A DNA stretch of 64,000 bases from positions 310,001 through 374,000 of the forward strand of contig JALJCQ010000023.1 in NCBI GenBank assembly GCA_023091665.1, read 5' to 3'. Origin of the DNA: Pythium myriotylum (Eukaryota > Oomycota > Peronosporomycetes > Pythiales > Pythiaceae). Under the pieces are notes generated by a model that made no database searches, was not told the DNA's origin, and worked only from the letters and a program-made list of their open reading frames with translations. A program made the position numbers and the translations under genes. Shown piece after piece: positions 18,606 to 29,600 of the stretch (position 1 is its first letter; every line of letters begins with the position of its first letter).

Positions 18606-19675
18606 ATGGATGCAGGCGTGGTGATTGGTAATGGGCTCAAGCTTCATGTGAGGGCAGTCGCGGGCGTCGAGTCGTCGTGCTACGTGGATTCGGTCGATGT
18701 GGCGTTTGATATTGGCTGCTGCCATGGGCGCGTCGTGAGCAAGTCGCATGTGTTCATTACTCATGGTCACATCGACCATATCGCTGCCTTTGTGACACAT
18801 GCAGCACGACGATCCTTGCAGCGTATGGAACCAGCGAAATACTACGTACCGGCTCACTTGGTGGCTCACATGCAACGCATCATCGATAGCTATTCAGCGA
18901 TGCAGGAGGTCCGTGATGTTGATCAGTACATTTAGGCTGCATGAACTGGATTGAGACATCACCACTCGAACAGGATGTCATTGCTGCCAAGATAGTCCCG
19001 CTGGAGCCATTGGAAGAAATCCACATTGATTCAAAGTGGATGGTAAAGACTTTCCCTACATACCACCGAGTTCGTAGTCTCGGGTACATCTTGTACTCGA
19101 AACGCAGCAAGCTACGAGAAGATCTTGTAGGACGGGAGAGTAAAGAAATCGCTGCGCTGCGCAAGGCTGGGGAATCTGTCACGTCGACAGAACTGATTCC
19201 AGAAGTCGCTTACACGGGAGACACCACCATCGAAGTCTTTCTCCGCGCAGAGGAGCGCGGTTTTGCAGATCTGCTCCGAGTCAAGTCTCTTGTGACGGAG
19301 GTGCGTTTGTGCTCTCCAAATTTGAGTCTGTCTGTCTCTCTCTCCGACCGAAAATTGCAGGCTACCTACTTGGATTTACTCAAGAGCAAAGACGACGCCG
19401 CTTCGCGAGGCCATATCCATCTCTCTCAGGTGAGCGTTTATGATCATATCACTGCATGCGCGAACTTGATTTCGTTTGTTACAAGAATGATACTTGATCT
19501 CACCATCTCTCACTGGATTCAGATTGTTGAAAATGCGCACCTCTTCACCGAAATCCAGTTCCTCATATTAGTCCACACATCTGCGCGGTATTCTCCGGAG
19601 GAGGCGAGGTCACTCGTCCTCCAGGAGCTCCCACAATCACTGAGGGGAAAGATAGTCGTTGCAGGGAGATTCTAG
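18606..19675 (+). CDS. Ribonuclease Z, short form (tRNase Z)
   Basis: Four exons, 18606-18908, 18974-19300, 19361-19429 and 19523-19675; 283 residues, the normal length of the short form. The metallo-beta-lactamase motif is FITHGHIDHIAAF. Later metal ligands are in FPTYHRVRSLGY, AYTGDTT, GHIHLSQ and HTSARYS. Intron 1 (65 bases) is placed by length conservation with plant TRZ proteins: the nearer AG gives a stop, while AACAG at 18973 restores the frame. Introns 2 (60 bases) and 3 (93 bases) are both multiples of three without stops, so a naive open frame reads through them. The enzyme removes the 3' trailer from tRNA precursors. Confidence 0.9.
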
Positions 19676-19807
19676 AAGGGAGTTACAGAAGACGAGTGAT
19701 TCACTCCGTGGCAAGTTCATGTGCTAAATAACTGACGTACGATTCGATATCGGCTGGTTAAATATGGTGTAGAATAGCTAGCATACAAGGAGACTCGGCA
19801 GCACTTT

Positions 19808-20383
19808 CTAGTTCCAGAACTCCGAGTAGTTCTCCTTCGGAATGGGGCGGGAGGCGCGGAGGATAAGGATCTCTTCCTTGACGAATCCAGGCACTTTGAC
19901 TGGTGTTCGGTCGACGTCGGCAGCGGTGGCAACCGTCACTTCCTCGTGAAAACGGACCTTGCGTCGGGATTCGTCCGAGTCGTCGACGTATTTGATGGCG
20001 TTGACTTGGTCGAGAACAACCTTGCGGCGCTGGCGGGAGACAATGTCGTTGGCGCGCTCAACCTTGTCAAGCACGCTCAAGGCGCGGTGCCACTCGTTCT
20101 GGGCGAGCAGGACAAGCGCGTGCTGTCGGGAGTCGCGCAGAAACGCCATGGCTTGCTGGACAGTCTCGGCCGCAGTGACCTTGGGCCACTCGGCGGCGAA
20201 TCGCACCGCGACGGGCTGGGCGTCGACGGTCAAAGCACGCGGGGAGTCGTTCGTCGACCGCTTGTGGGCCTTGAGGATGCGGTTGATGCTCATGGCGTCC
20301 TCGGTGGCGGAGAGCGGGCGTTTGCGCGAGCAGAGTGGGCCGGTCGGGACGGGGAGCGGCGAAGGCATCACACAGGAGCTCAT
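19808..20383 (-). CDS. Conserved-looking hypothetical protein, 191 residues
   Basis: Single exon from the ATG at 20383. A disordered, basic N-terminus (MSSCVMPSPLPVPTGP...) leads into a helical middle (AEWPKVTAAETVQQAMAFLR, EWHRALSVLDKVERANDIV). The tail contains KVRFHEEVTVAT, a KVxF-like motif reminiscent of the PP1-docking RVxF motif and followed by acidic residues. I do not recognise the family. It is convergent with tRNase Z. Codon use looks like that of its neighbours, and the reading frame is the best of the six here. Confidence 0.6.
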   Translation of the reverse strand: MSSCVMPSPLPVPTGPLCSRKRPLSATEDAMSINRILKAHKRSTNDSPRALTVDAQPVAVRFAAEWPKVTAAETVQQAMAFLRDSRQHALVLLAQNEWHRALSVLDKVERANDIVSRQRRKVVLDQVNAIKYVDDSDESRRKVRFHEEVTVATAADVDRTPVKVPGFVKEEILILRASRPIPKENYSEFWN

Positions 20384-21739
20384 AGTGCGAGGGAGGGGGG
20401 AGGGCGAGGGGGTCGTCTTACGCGACAGTTAGTTAGCTCGCGCTGTCGGCGTCGGCGCGTATCGGAAACTGAATCCCGCGGAGGCTGCGACTCACAGCGG
20501 CCCCCGCCCACCTCTCGCCAACAGATTTTCTTGAGCCAACAAGGAGACAGACCGAGCCCGAGAAACAGATTGTTGGTGGATTTGTGCGCGAGAAGAGCCA
20601 GTCCTGGGTTTCTTGTTGGGCGAGAGAAGAGCCAGCGGGCCGAGAAGCACTGGTCCCCACAGACTCGGCAGCCAGAGCCCACAACGCCACAACCAACGGA
20701 AATCCATCGCGGTTGGGGTTCCGCGGCAAAAAATGCACGGGGCCTCTTGTGTCGCACTTCGGGCCAGAGAAAAATCGCCCGGGCTTCTTTTTGACGGGAC
20801 CACCACTCAGACGGGGCGCCGGGCAACCGTTGGACCAAAAGCGCGAAAAACTTTGAATGGGTGTCACTGAAACGCGGAGAGAGTGATGGTCCGGGGAAAG
20901 AGTGCGGGTTGCTGGGCGCCGATTGGGCAGAGGCGGTGCAGCGTGAGCCACGCCGAAAGGTCGCAGCTTCCCTCTTGGTCTGTTCATCGCAGATTGTGCG
21001 ACGTTCCTTCCACGTGACTGACTGACTGCATGGATCCATGCGACGGCCCCGGGCAATCATCCGTCGTCGGGCCGCAGGGATTCCTGCCGGAGGTCGGCTC
21101 GAGGGAGGAGGAGGGGGATTTTCTCATCCGCTGGACGAGTCGAAGCGCCTTGTGACAGGACGGCCATCTCACCGACGCCAACCACCCAATCAGTCCATTA
21201 CTCGCCGTGCTGCAACCCAAACCTGTTGTGCGCTGGCGAGAATCAAGCCACCGAGCGGCTGGTTCACTCCGTGCAGGTGTGCTCGCCAGGGCAGGAATCA
21301 ACTCGACTCACGACGATATCGCCAGTTGACTTGGTCTGGGAGAGCGGCACCACCGCCTCCAAGAGTGAGTCGGTGCTGTACACCCTCTGGCACCCAGCTT
21401 CTGCATCCAACGCAACTCCACGAGGGGTCGAGTCACCGACCCGACTTGAGCCTCCCGTGTTGTCGATTGGCGACGGGCGCCTTCGAAAACGACGGAGACG
21501 GACGACGCCGAGCGGATTGTCGTGTCGTCAGCTGTATCCATCTCCCCATCGTTGTCACAAACACACAACCTCGAAACCGACCACCATTCGGCGTCGACTA
21601 TCACTCATGTAAATTGAATTAGCTTCGCCTAGCTACAGTACCATCACTCACGTGAAAATTCGCTTGGCCTAGCTCTACACCCAACCAGTGGTGAAAATCC
21701 ACACCTTTGGTGATTCTCGCGAACGATCACGACCACACC
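20384..21739. other. GC-rich intergenic region, coding status unclear
   Basis: Nearly 1.4 kb where several frames on both strands are open because of base composition. None shows a known domain. A frame from the ATG at 21031 reads MDPCDGPGQSSVVGPQG and could be a short first exon, but I could not follow it. Repeated variants of GCGAGA(G)AAGAGCC and TTGTTGG occur near 20490-20650. Just before SBDS there is an imperfect tandem repeat (21600-21679). Confidence 0.4.
21600..21679 (+). repeat. Imperfect tandem repeat of about 40 bases upstream of SBDS
   Basis: The first unit (about 21600-21638) has TATCACTCATGTAAATTG and CTTCGCCTAGCTACA. The second (about 21641-21679) has CATCACTCACGTGAAAATT and CTTGGCCTAGCTCTACA. 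It lies 60 bases before the SBDS start, so it probably includes the promoter or 5' UTR. Confidence 0.7.
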
Positions 21740-22927
21740 ATGTCGGCGCGGATCGGGCAGCCCGTGGGGAAGGTCCTCATGACCAATGTCGCCACCGTGC
21801 GTATCAAAAGAGGTGGCAAGCGCTTTGAGATTGCATGCTACAAGAACAAGGTCCAGAACTGGCGCAACGGCGTGGAAGAAGACATCAACGAAGTCCTCCA
21901 GATCGCCAAGGTCTACGAAAACGTGTCCAAGGGCAAATTCGCCAAATTCGCTGACTGGTCCAAGGCACTCGGTGTCAAGGATGAAGAAGAAGCTTGTCGA
22001 ATCATTCTGGAGCAAGGAGACCTCCAGATTTCGGAGGGGGAGCGCAAGGCTCAGGTGGAGAAGTGGGTTGAGCTTGTTTTTCAAGAAGTCACCAGAATCG
22101 TACCGCTAATAGTTTCGTCTCTTGCCTTAGCACCTTCAAGGATATCGCCACGATTGTTGCTGACAAATGTGTCAACCCCGACTCAAACCGTCCATACCCA
22201 GTAAGTACCGAAGGCCAGTTGTCTATCATAGCTGCCAACCTGACGATCTCCATAGTTCAGTGTCATCGAACGTGCAATGAAAGAGATGCACTATGCCGTT
22301 ATCCCAAATCGAAGTGCTAAGCAGCAGGCTCTTGAGGTGATCAAACGCTTGCAGGCCCACTTACCGATCGCTCGCGCAAAGATGAAGATCAAAATCACCG
22401 CCCCTATCGAAGCTGCCAAAAAGATCAAGGAGGCGCTGTTGAAAGAGGACGCCGAGGTCGAACAAGAGTTGTGGACTGAACCTGCTCGCATCGTCATGCT
22501 TATTGCCCCAGGATCCTACCGTGTCGTTGAGACGCTTCTTCAGGAACATTCGCAGGGCTCAGGTTCGCTCGAAGTGATTGACCTGAACTTCCACCGTGAG
22601 GGCGAGCATAGCATCGATGATGAAATTACCCAGAAAATTGGCCGACTTGGCGTCGGAACTGAACAATCTAGTGTTGCTATCCCCGCCGTAACCCAATCAT
22701 CAGCGGCTGTGCCTTCTCATGACGCCAAGAAGGGGAAACAGTGCAGCACCTGTGGAGGAGACTTCGGTGAAGACGTTCAGCGCTACCGTGAGCACTTCCG
22801 GTCTGAATGGCATCGCTACAATTTGAAATTGAAGGCGAATAAGCAACCCACGATTGACGAGGCGACGTTCGTTGCTCTTGACCCCGAAGATGTGAAGGCT
22901 TTTTTTGCGAAGCTTAACGAACAGTAA
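21740..22927 (+). CDS. SBDS: Ribosome maturation protein SBDS with C-terminal zinc finger
   Basis: Three exons, 21740-22062, 22131-22200 and 22256-22927; 354 residues. The SBDS N-terminal FYSH domain begins VRIKRGGKRFEIACYKNKV, followed by the central helical part (CVNPDSNRPYP, then FSVIERAMKEMHYAV) and the C-terminal ferredoxin-like domain to about residue 255. An extra C-terminal segment carries a C2H2/U1-type finger, CSTCGGDFGEDVQRYREHF followed by RSEWHRYNLK. Land plants have the same extension; animals, yeast and archaea lack it. SBDS works with the GTPase EFL1 to release eIF6 from 60S subunits in the cytoplasm. Confidence 0.95.
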
Positions 22928-22962
22928 TTCGGAATCTTATGCAGAGTTTGCTCTATTATTCG

Positions 22963-24274
22963 TCATGCTGCACTTGCATTCATTTGGCTTGAAGGTGACC
23001 GTCGAAATCGTCGGTGTTCTGACCCAGGGGTACAAGTACCATTTCTTGGGCTCTCTGAGTTTGATGTTTTGGCTATGTAAACCTTGGGTTTGTTGAAGAC
23101 TCGAATCGCATCCTCGATCTCTTGAAGGCGAGCAAGGAGCTCGTCCTTCCTTCGGATCTGGCTCATTGTCTCAACACGAAGCGGCAAGCGAGCGACTTGA
23201 TACTGCGCTTGTTCGAGACTTTGTTGAAGTGTACTCAGTGTTTTTAAACGCTCCCCCTCGTCCATCGGCACCATTCCCGGAGGACAATTGGGATCAGGCA
23301 TGTTACGTCTCCTTTCCTCCTCTTCTCTCGCCCAAAGTTCCTTTCGTTGAAGTAGGTACTCGGGGACACGGCCATATGAGTCGTGCTTAGACCTATTCTT
23401 CTCTTCGTTGTACACATGTTGTACAGGTGCTGCTTTGATTACATCCCACGCGTTTGAAGTAACGAAGTCGGTCTTTTCCTTAAGATTCTGTCCAGATGCA
23501 TGCAATCAGTGTGACAGTAAGCGAATACAAATCAATCCGCGCGAACCCTCACCAGTCGGGCTAGAACTTCGTTCACTTGTTCAAGCTCTTGTCGCGACGG
23601 AATTGGTGGTTTCAAATGGCTGCGTTTTCGCACATGCGTTGAGTCTACATTGCATGCACTTCCTGTGGTAGCTATCGCCGAGACTCGTGCAACAGTAGTG
23701 GAGTGGTGTGTCGAAGTTGGTTTCGACTCGTTTGTCTTGTGCAAGGCGGACGATTTCGCTCCCCGACGGAGGAAATCGCGATGGACGGGTCGATCTGCAT
23801 CGTCTGGACTACATATCTGCATCATTGATGAGAACCCCACAGTTGAGAGAAACTGAGCGACGAGTAGAAGTTCTAACCTTTTCCTGGAAGACTCGTGGTT
23901 GCACCGACTTGAACTTGGCTAACTTAAACGCCTCCGGTTTGGCTGCTGCCTAATCGTCACCATCAGGCTGTCTAGGAAGATTGCTCCACCAACATCCAAC
24001 GAGAAAGCAAAACGAACCTCTGCTTGCTTTCTCGCGCGCTGCTCGGCCTGTTGTCTTTTGAGTCGCAGCCGATTCGCGCGCTCATAGTCTTTCGGCTCGA
24101 CTCCGCGCTGGCGCAACTTCTCCCTTCCAAGAGTCCACTCTGAGCGCCAGTCTCACGAACCTCCATGGCATTCCTACAGGCCACACACCTGTACCCCATG
24201 CTCGGGTGTAGAAGTTCTGCGATCGCGTCCGAGGCGTTCACATCGCGACGCCGAAACGCCGCCGCCGCGCTCAT
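22963..24274 (-). CDS. Enkurin-domain protein, ENKD1-like (ciliary/microtubule)
   Basis: Five exons: 24161-24274, 24018-24107, 23878-23949, 23553-23816 and 22963-23487; 354 residues, all introns phase 0. The middle carries KDYERANRLRLKRQQAEQR and FKLAKFKSVQPRVFQEK, like the ENKD1 region before its linker. The C-terminal enkurin domain starts YGRVPEYLLQRKELWAREEE, then PDPNCPPGMVPMDEGERL, and ends in DAIRVFNKPKVYI. Enkurin-domain proteins bind microtubules at cilia and centrioles, which fits biflagellate zoospores. The first exon-exon border (GAG/GTTCGT to CCAG) is the least certain. Confidence 0.82.
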
Positions 24275-24488
24275 CTTTGACGGGCGGATTCAAATCTGGA
24301 AGCCATGGTCCATTAGGTGCGCATGACCACTAAGTACGCGTTCGAGGTTTCAGCGCTGGTTGTTTCCTTTCCTGATCAGCTCCCACAGTGTGACACTTGG
24401 GGAGGCAAGCTCTCTCGTTCTCTCAATCTCTCTCTCTCTCTCTCGACGACCGACGCACAGGCCGAGAAGCGACGAGATCCAGGCTACA

Positions 24489-25578
24489 ATGCGTGCAGCG
24501 GGCCTACTTGCAGCGGCAGTGGCGACGATGGCCGTCTCGCCGCTCGTCGCGGCGGACTGCTCTTTCTGCCGCTACACGGCGTGGAACTGCACGGAAGAGG
24601 CCGCGGCGAACGAGTCCAGCGTTCAGAGCGCTCTGTCCTCCGGCAAGACCGATTTGCGCAAGGAGCCTGTGGCGCCTGGTGCTCAGCCTCTACAAGTTTG
24701 CAACGCGGAGGGCAGGATTCAAGTCGACGACGTATTCTGTGACGGCAGCGAGTGCTCGTGCGCGGACGGCAAGCATTGTGCATGCTTGCTGCTGGGCTGC
24801 CAGAATATTTTCCAGGCCCGCAGCCGCAAGCGCTGTATTGGAAGCTCGGCGATTCAGCAGCGTTTTCAGCGATGTGCAGTGGCGCACTCTCTTACTTGTG
24901 AGTAGCTTTGTGGAGGTGAAACGAACAGGACTAACTGGTGCTTGCTTTGCTGCAGCTCAAACCAAGGCAAACCTGCACGATGACTGGGTCTACTTTAAAG
25001 ACCCAAAGCGGTGCGAATCTGAAGACTGCAAAGTTGTCAGTCACTTCCATCAGTGCAATGCGGTTCAGTGCGGTCGCCTCATCGTTGCGTGGAAAGAGAA
25101 CTCCACAAATTATCGATTCGTGGTTGACGGCTCCCGTGCGAGCGATATGGCCGCTGGCACATTCTTATTCCGTGCCCCAACCAGCGGAGGCAACATTTGC
25201 TCAACGGTCTCAAGTATCCAAATCCCAGACTGCTATGCGCCGCAAACCCGTAACCAGAAGAACGGAACATGCGACGGAATTTATTTGCAAGCAGACACAA
25301 AACTTCAAGCTGCTGGAGATTCTGATAGTCTCTCGAAGCTGAGCTGGCCCCTGTATCTGGCTGTTGTCGGGAGTGTTGCTGCAGCATTTGCCTCCGTCGC
25401 ATCTGTCGTCTTCGTTGTACGTCGCCACAGACGAGAGCGGCAGCAAGAAGAACGTGGGCTCCTACCAGATGATCCTCCGGAGTGTAGTACTCCGGACGCC
25501 AGTTCCAGTGCACTAAGAGGCGCGCCTACTGACATTCGGAAGAGGCCGTTGTCCCCTAGGTCTACAGAATCATCGTAA
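24489..25578 (+). CDS. Secreted/type I membrane protein, Cys-rich, unknown function
   Basis: Two exons, 24489-24897 and 24956-25578, with a 58-base intron; 343 residues. The signal peptide MRAAGLLAAAVATMAVSPLV precedes an ectodomain with many Cys, often paired (CSFCRYTAWNC, CDGSECSCADGKHCACLLLGC, CESEDCKVVSHFHQC), and N-glycosylation sites. A single membrane helix (WPLYLAVVGSVAAAFASVAS, then VVFVV) is followed by RRHRRERQQEE and a Ser/Pro-rich cytosolic tail. This looks like a cell-surface receptor or adhesion protein. It is divergent from the ENKD1-like gene, 214 bases apart. A (CT)n tract lies in the promoter near 24427-24444. Confidence 0.75.
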
Positions 25579-25711
25579 ATTGTTTCAGTATGTTCGTTTG
25601 CCTCGCGCGCTTCGCATGCATTTCGTTTTAGTTGCTATGCTCTTCCATTTCAGCTTCGAGTATATGAAATAGCTCCTAGTTGGGCGGAGTAAAGTAAATC
25701 TGTCATCGCAT

Positions 25712-27777
25712 CTACGTTGTTCTCAACGCAAGACGCACCATTATGAGTGTCTGCTTTAAGTCTTGAGGACGCATATGTTGACGAATTGCGCTATAAATGA
25801 TCGCTGTCAGTACTTGGTTCTCATCAACGACACAACGAAAAAGATCGAGGAACTGGAGCTCTCCAGTGGATAATTCAACGCCGCTGGCTTCTCCGGTTGC
25901 CTCAACATGCTTCAGAATGGCACCAAGCACACGTAGAGTTTGGCATTTCTCCAACAGACTGGCTTTTCGGCAACGCACTCGGGCGAGATGCAGTTCCTTT
26001 TGAGCTTGGTATGGTGGGATGCTTGTGTCTTCTGATAAGAGTAACTTGAGCCGTTTTCCAAACATCTTCTCGATTTGAGCACGTTGCAGGGCTGTCAGCA
26101 AGCTCACGTCACTACATTTGTTTTCCATGGATTCGAAGATGCGAACCTAGTTGTGAGCGAAGCTTCATCGCGAGTTCATGACGGGATTTAGAGAAGTCGT
26201 CTCTTATCCGGGTAATCGACTGGTGTCGAGTTTTGACGCGTCGAGCCATCCTACAGATAAATTTGAGGTCGTGATTTGCAACGGACTCGTGATTTTAACG
26301 TACTTGCGATGCAGGCTGCGACTCATAGCCTTTTCTAAAGTGAGCTCTTCGTTACCAGCTACAGCATTCTTGTTTGATGATTTATTTCCTCCCTGAAGAG
26401 AGGTTGATCCGACAGTTGAGGAAGACTGCATCTTAATTTTTCGACACCCAAAAGCGTCTAGAGTGTAGCAGACGCCTCGCGGGTTCGATCGTGTGGACGG
26501 CAAGATTGTGCCTTGACTAATCGAGGAAATGCCCGGAGCTTGTGTCAATCCTGACGCAATGCTCGGCCCTGTCGTCAACGGTAGCGCTGGTTCTTCGTCA
26601 AAAAACTTCAATGCTGGAATTTCTCGTATTAGTCGACGACTGATGATGCCAACAACGTTGGATTGCTGAGCTGCGAGGTCTTTGCGAAGCTTGCTCCCAT
26701 TTCGACCTGTTCCTGTAGCAAGCCCACCTCCACCACCGTTCATTCTGTTTACTGCGGCAGCTTCGGCCTTACGCTTTCTCTCCCTCCAAAGCCTTACGAC
26801 TGCACCACTGATCAGCAGGTCAGTTGAATCGTCATCTATCAAAGCGCACTCACTTTGCCTGAACGCGGTCATAACTCGAACTTCAATTTCGGACGCTGAT
26901 GGTTCTCTTGGACCTTGACAGCTGCTTTGATGCTCATCATTACTGTGCCCTGGAGGCGAGTTGAAGTGACGCGGAGACATGCTCCTTGGCAAAATTTTGA
27001 CTGCTTTTTCATCGCCTCCAAGCACCACCTTCCGTCGGCCAAGCATCGGAGATTTTGCTATCGCATCAAGCTTCGCTCCAAGCTGTCAACGTACAGTTTG
27101 AGCGCAATCAGCAACAAAGTGGCTGAACATGATTGTGAAGGATCCCTCACATTGTGTTTAGTCCTCGGGTGGTGGGGAACCATTGTAGTCGTGACTGATC
27201 GATTGTGGTAAGCAGTATACACTCGGTTGCTACATGATGGAGCAAGCAGACTCGTAGATAGTGCCTCCATTTGGAGTCGACGACGCAGAACAGGCTTGGC
27301 TACAGTGTCATGCCCCCCGTGTTGTTCATTGGCGCCTGGAGCGTGGGGAGCAGTATGTCCGCCCTGCCGCGGAAAAGGCAAAACCGAAGGCCTGCGGGAT
27401 CTTCGCACACGTCGCTCGGAGAAAAGGGCATCTAATGCGTGTGCGTCGTCAAATTCGTGGGTAATCTGGTTTAGATTTCCCGCGCAGGGGAGGCATCCAG
27501 CCGTCGAAGCCCGAGGAGAGCGGATCTGACATGGAGCGTCTTCCCACCGTTCGTTACCGTATCCTGTCGCTGCTCGACACGCAAGAGGTGGCCCACTTCG
27601 ATCTTGTCTTGGAGACGCGCCGTGGAACTTCGACTGCTCTCGGCGCTGCTCCGACTGCTGGACGTAGGCCTTGATGACGTTGGCGCCGTTTGACGCTCGC
27701 TGTTGGCGAAGCGACCTGGCGCGCGGCGGCAGCGACCCTGACGGCGGCGCCGTTGCCGCTGAGCCGCGGGGATCCAT
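25712..27777 (-). CDS. Unknown multi-exon protein; first exon shows a frame break
   Basis: Exons read as about 27558-27777, 27151-27465, 26304-27082, 26147-26250 and 25712-26091. The last three join cleanly with 53- and 55-base introns, and the second joins the third through a 68-base intron with GTGAGG. In the first exon, MDPRGSAATAPPSG and NVIKAYVQQSEQRREQSKF are in one frame, while RLQDKIEVGHLLRVEQRQDT, which splices in phase to ITHEFDDAHALDALF, is in another. One base must be gained or lost between them, or a border was missed. The product would be about 615-620 residues, basic and mostly disordered, with a helical C-terminal part (ALQRAQIEKMFGKRLK...). No family is recognised. Confidence 0.5.
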
Positions 27778-28289
27778 TCGCGTGGCCTTTCCTCACGAAG
27801 AGAGCGCAACTTGACTCATGATGGCCACGTCCGCTCCAAATAACGAGCGAAACCGCCGCAAGATGACGCGCGCCGCATCGACGACGGGTTGGCATGGGCC
27901 AACTTCGAGGTGGGCGGAAGGGGGATGGATACACTTCAAGTGTACCGTCAACAGGGTACGTTGGACGGTTCTTTGTGCGTTGATTGGTCCATTGTCAACT
28001 GACTGGCACAGTGTACCACTCAGTGCCCCACCCCTAGGCTGTCGGCCGCGGTTTTTTTCTGCTGGTGTTCTCGATCAGTTCTGCTGTTGGAGGTCCGTAC
28101 ACGCGACAGGCCACGTACCCCCTCCGTCCTGGAGCAAACATACAGATAACAGGTGCGCCAACTTTCTCCAACGCCAACACAGAAAGAACCATCGACTTCG
28201 CAAATTCGTTGGAACGTCGCAAGACCCGTGGGGTATCTATCCACCGGGACGCCCACAACTGTATTCGCGCCGAGCAGCCCGACGAGTAG
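27778..28289. other. Divergent intergenic region with GTGTACC motifs
   Basis: Between the unknown gene on the minus strand and the gene at 28290. It contains several GTGTACC/GGTAC words near 27935-28020, including the inverted repeat at 28005-28017. No gene is seen. Confidence 0.4.
28005..28017. promoter_or_regulatory. Possible palindromic site GGCACAGTGTACC
   Basis: An imperfect inverted repeat with a one-base centre, about 273 bases before the start at 28290. A perfect version occurs upstream of the SRPK gene at 29952-29964. A transcription-factor site is possible but unproved. Confidence 0.3.
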
Positions 28290-29600
28290 ATGACGATGAT
28301 AGAGCGAGCGACTGCCACGGCGTTCGAGCGCACGACGGAGGCCACCGCGACGGCCGCGGCCCCCGCCGACGCCTCGCTCGCGACCCTTCCGAAGATCACG
28401 TCCGATGTGGAAGTTGAGGTCAACGCCGAGTTCGTGCAGTCGAAGACCGACTCGATGACCGAGCTGCCACCGTTGGACCTGCGAGGACTCGAACGCAAGC
28501 AGAGTGCGTCGACAAGCAGCAGCTCGAGCTCCCCGGTCGACGACAGTGATGCGAGCAGCGACGACCTCGATGATGTAGACGACATTCGCGCGTACGCCGA
28601 CGACCGAGAGGCAGCTGGAGAGCAGTTCCTCGTCAAGCCGATGTCGTCATTGCCCGTGTGCCCGTTTGATGATCTTGCTGTGGAAGACGAGAAGCGTCGG
28701 CGGCGATCCGTGCGATTGATGAAGAAGGATAAGAGTCACCGCACCCACTGCCCCGACGCCGAAAGCCTGCCATCTCCCTCGAGCCAACTCACCCCAAAGC
28801 CGCGGCGCTTCACAACGAGCCAAGTGGCTCCTGGGGGTGACGTGGCACGCCCACCCCTCTCGGCCCCAACGCTGCGACGCGACTCGATGGCTATTCGCCA
28901 GCAGTACTGGAAGCAGCTAGGGCTAAGCATGTCTCGTAGGGATTTGGAACGAAATACGGGCAAGCGGCGTGAACGTCACGTTGGACTCAAAGTCCAACTG
29001 AACGATGCGCGGGCGAAGAAGGACTCGTCGAAATCGATTTTTCAGATCATTGCAAGTTGGTACGCATCGGATGAAGACAAGGAAGAGAAGGAAGCTTCCC
29101 TCGCAGCGTCGGACACGGACTCTGCGACTGACAGCTCAATGTCTCCGCGAAGGAAGGGCATTCGCTTCAACGAAGAAGCGGAGTTGTTCTATATTCCGTT
29201 GCATAAGGACTACTCGAAGCGCCAACGAGATTGCATGTGGCATTCACGAGCCGAGTTCATCTCAATGGTGGAGCGGAATCTCGAAGAAGTTTATGAAGAG
29301 ATGGAGCGCGAATATGAGGAGCAGTGCCACGCCGAAATGCTCGAGAACGAGGCGATGGCGAAAGAGGAAGCACGTCAGCGGTTGTTTGAGGCCCAGATGC
29401 AAGCCCGTGCTGCCAAAGCCGCCGAGGTGGCCGCTGCAGCTCGTGCTTCGCCTCCACAACAGCGCACAGCATCACCCAGCCCGGTCTCTAGCCCGCCTAT
29501 GTTGGCACTTTGCCCTACTCAGATCAAGGTGACACCTCGTGCGCGGTCACCGCATGACCTCCGATTCAAGTACTTGAAGCATCTGGGCATCGACAAATGA
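28290..29600 (+). CDS. Hypothetical acidic/disordered protein with a conserved-looking core
   Basis: Single exon, 436 residues. The N-terminal half is rich in Ser, Asp, Ala and Thr and likely disordered. The centre has a helix (IRQQYWKQLGLSMSRRDLER) and the block KGIRFNEEAELFYIPLHKDY, then CMWHSRAEFISMVERN. A similar R-x-F...IPxxxD...W-(Y/H)-S-R-xE block is, from memory, common in stramenopile proteins of unknown function. A Glu/Ala-rich coiled coil follows, then a Pro/Ser tail ending LRFKYLKHLGIDK, which resembles the earlier YWKQLGL. No function can be assigned. Confidence 0.75.
   Translation: MTMIERATATAFERTTEATATAAAPADASLATLPKITSDVEVEVNAEFVQSKTDSMTELPPLDLRGLERKQSASTSSSSSSPVDDSDASSDDLDDVDDIRAYADDREAAGEQFLVKPMSSLPVCPFDDLAVEDEKRRRRSVRLMKKDKSHRTHCPDAESLPSPSSQLTPKPRRFTTSQVAPGGDVARPPLSAPTLRRDSMAIRQQYWKQLGLSMSRRDLERNTGKRRERHVGLKVQLNDARAKKDSSKSIFQIIASWYASDEDKEEKEASLAASDTDSATDSSMSPRRKGIRFNEEAELFYIPLHKDYSKRQRDCMWHSRAEFISMVERNLEEVYEEMEREYEEQCHAEMLENEAMAKEEARQRLFEAQMQARAAKAAEVAAAARASPPQQRTASPSPVSSPPMLALCPTQIKVTPRARSPHDLRFKYLKHLGIDK

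Noticed and set aside
20380..21060. Minus-strand frames of 207-226 codons
   Set aside because: All frames here are open because of base composition; none has a domain or sensible composition.
24427..24444. (CT)n tract, and a similar (AG)n tract at 8439-8452
   Set aside because: They are ordinary short microsatellites in or near promoters and not worth a separate claim.
27532..27675. Plus-strand 47-codon frame beginning MERLPTVRYRILSLLDTQEV
   Set aside because: It is protein-like in composition but lies opposite the unknown minus-strand gene and cannot be linked to further exons.
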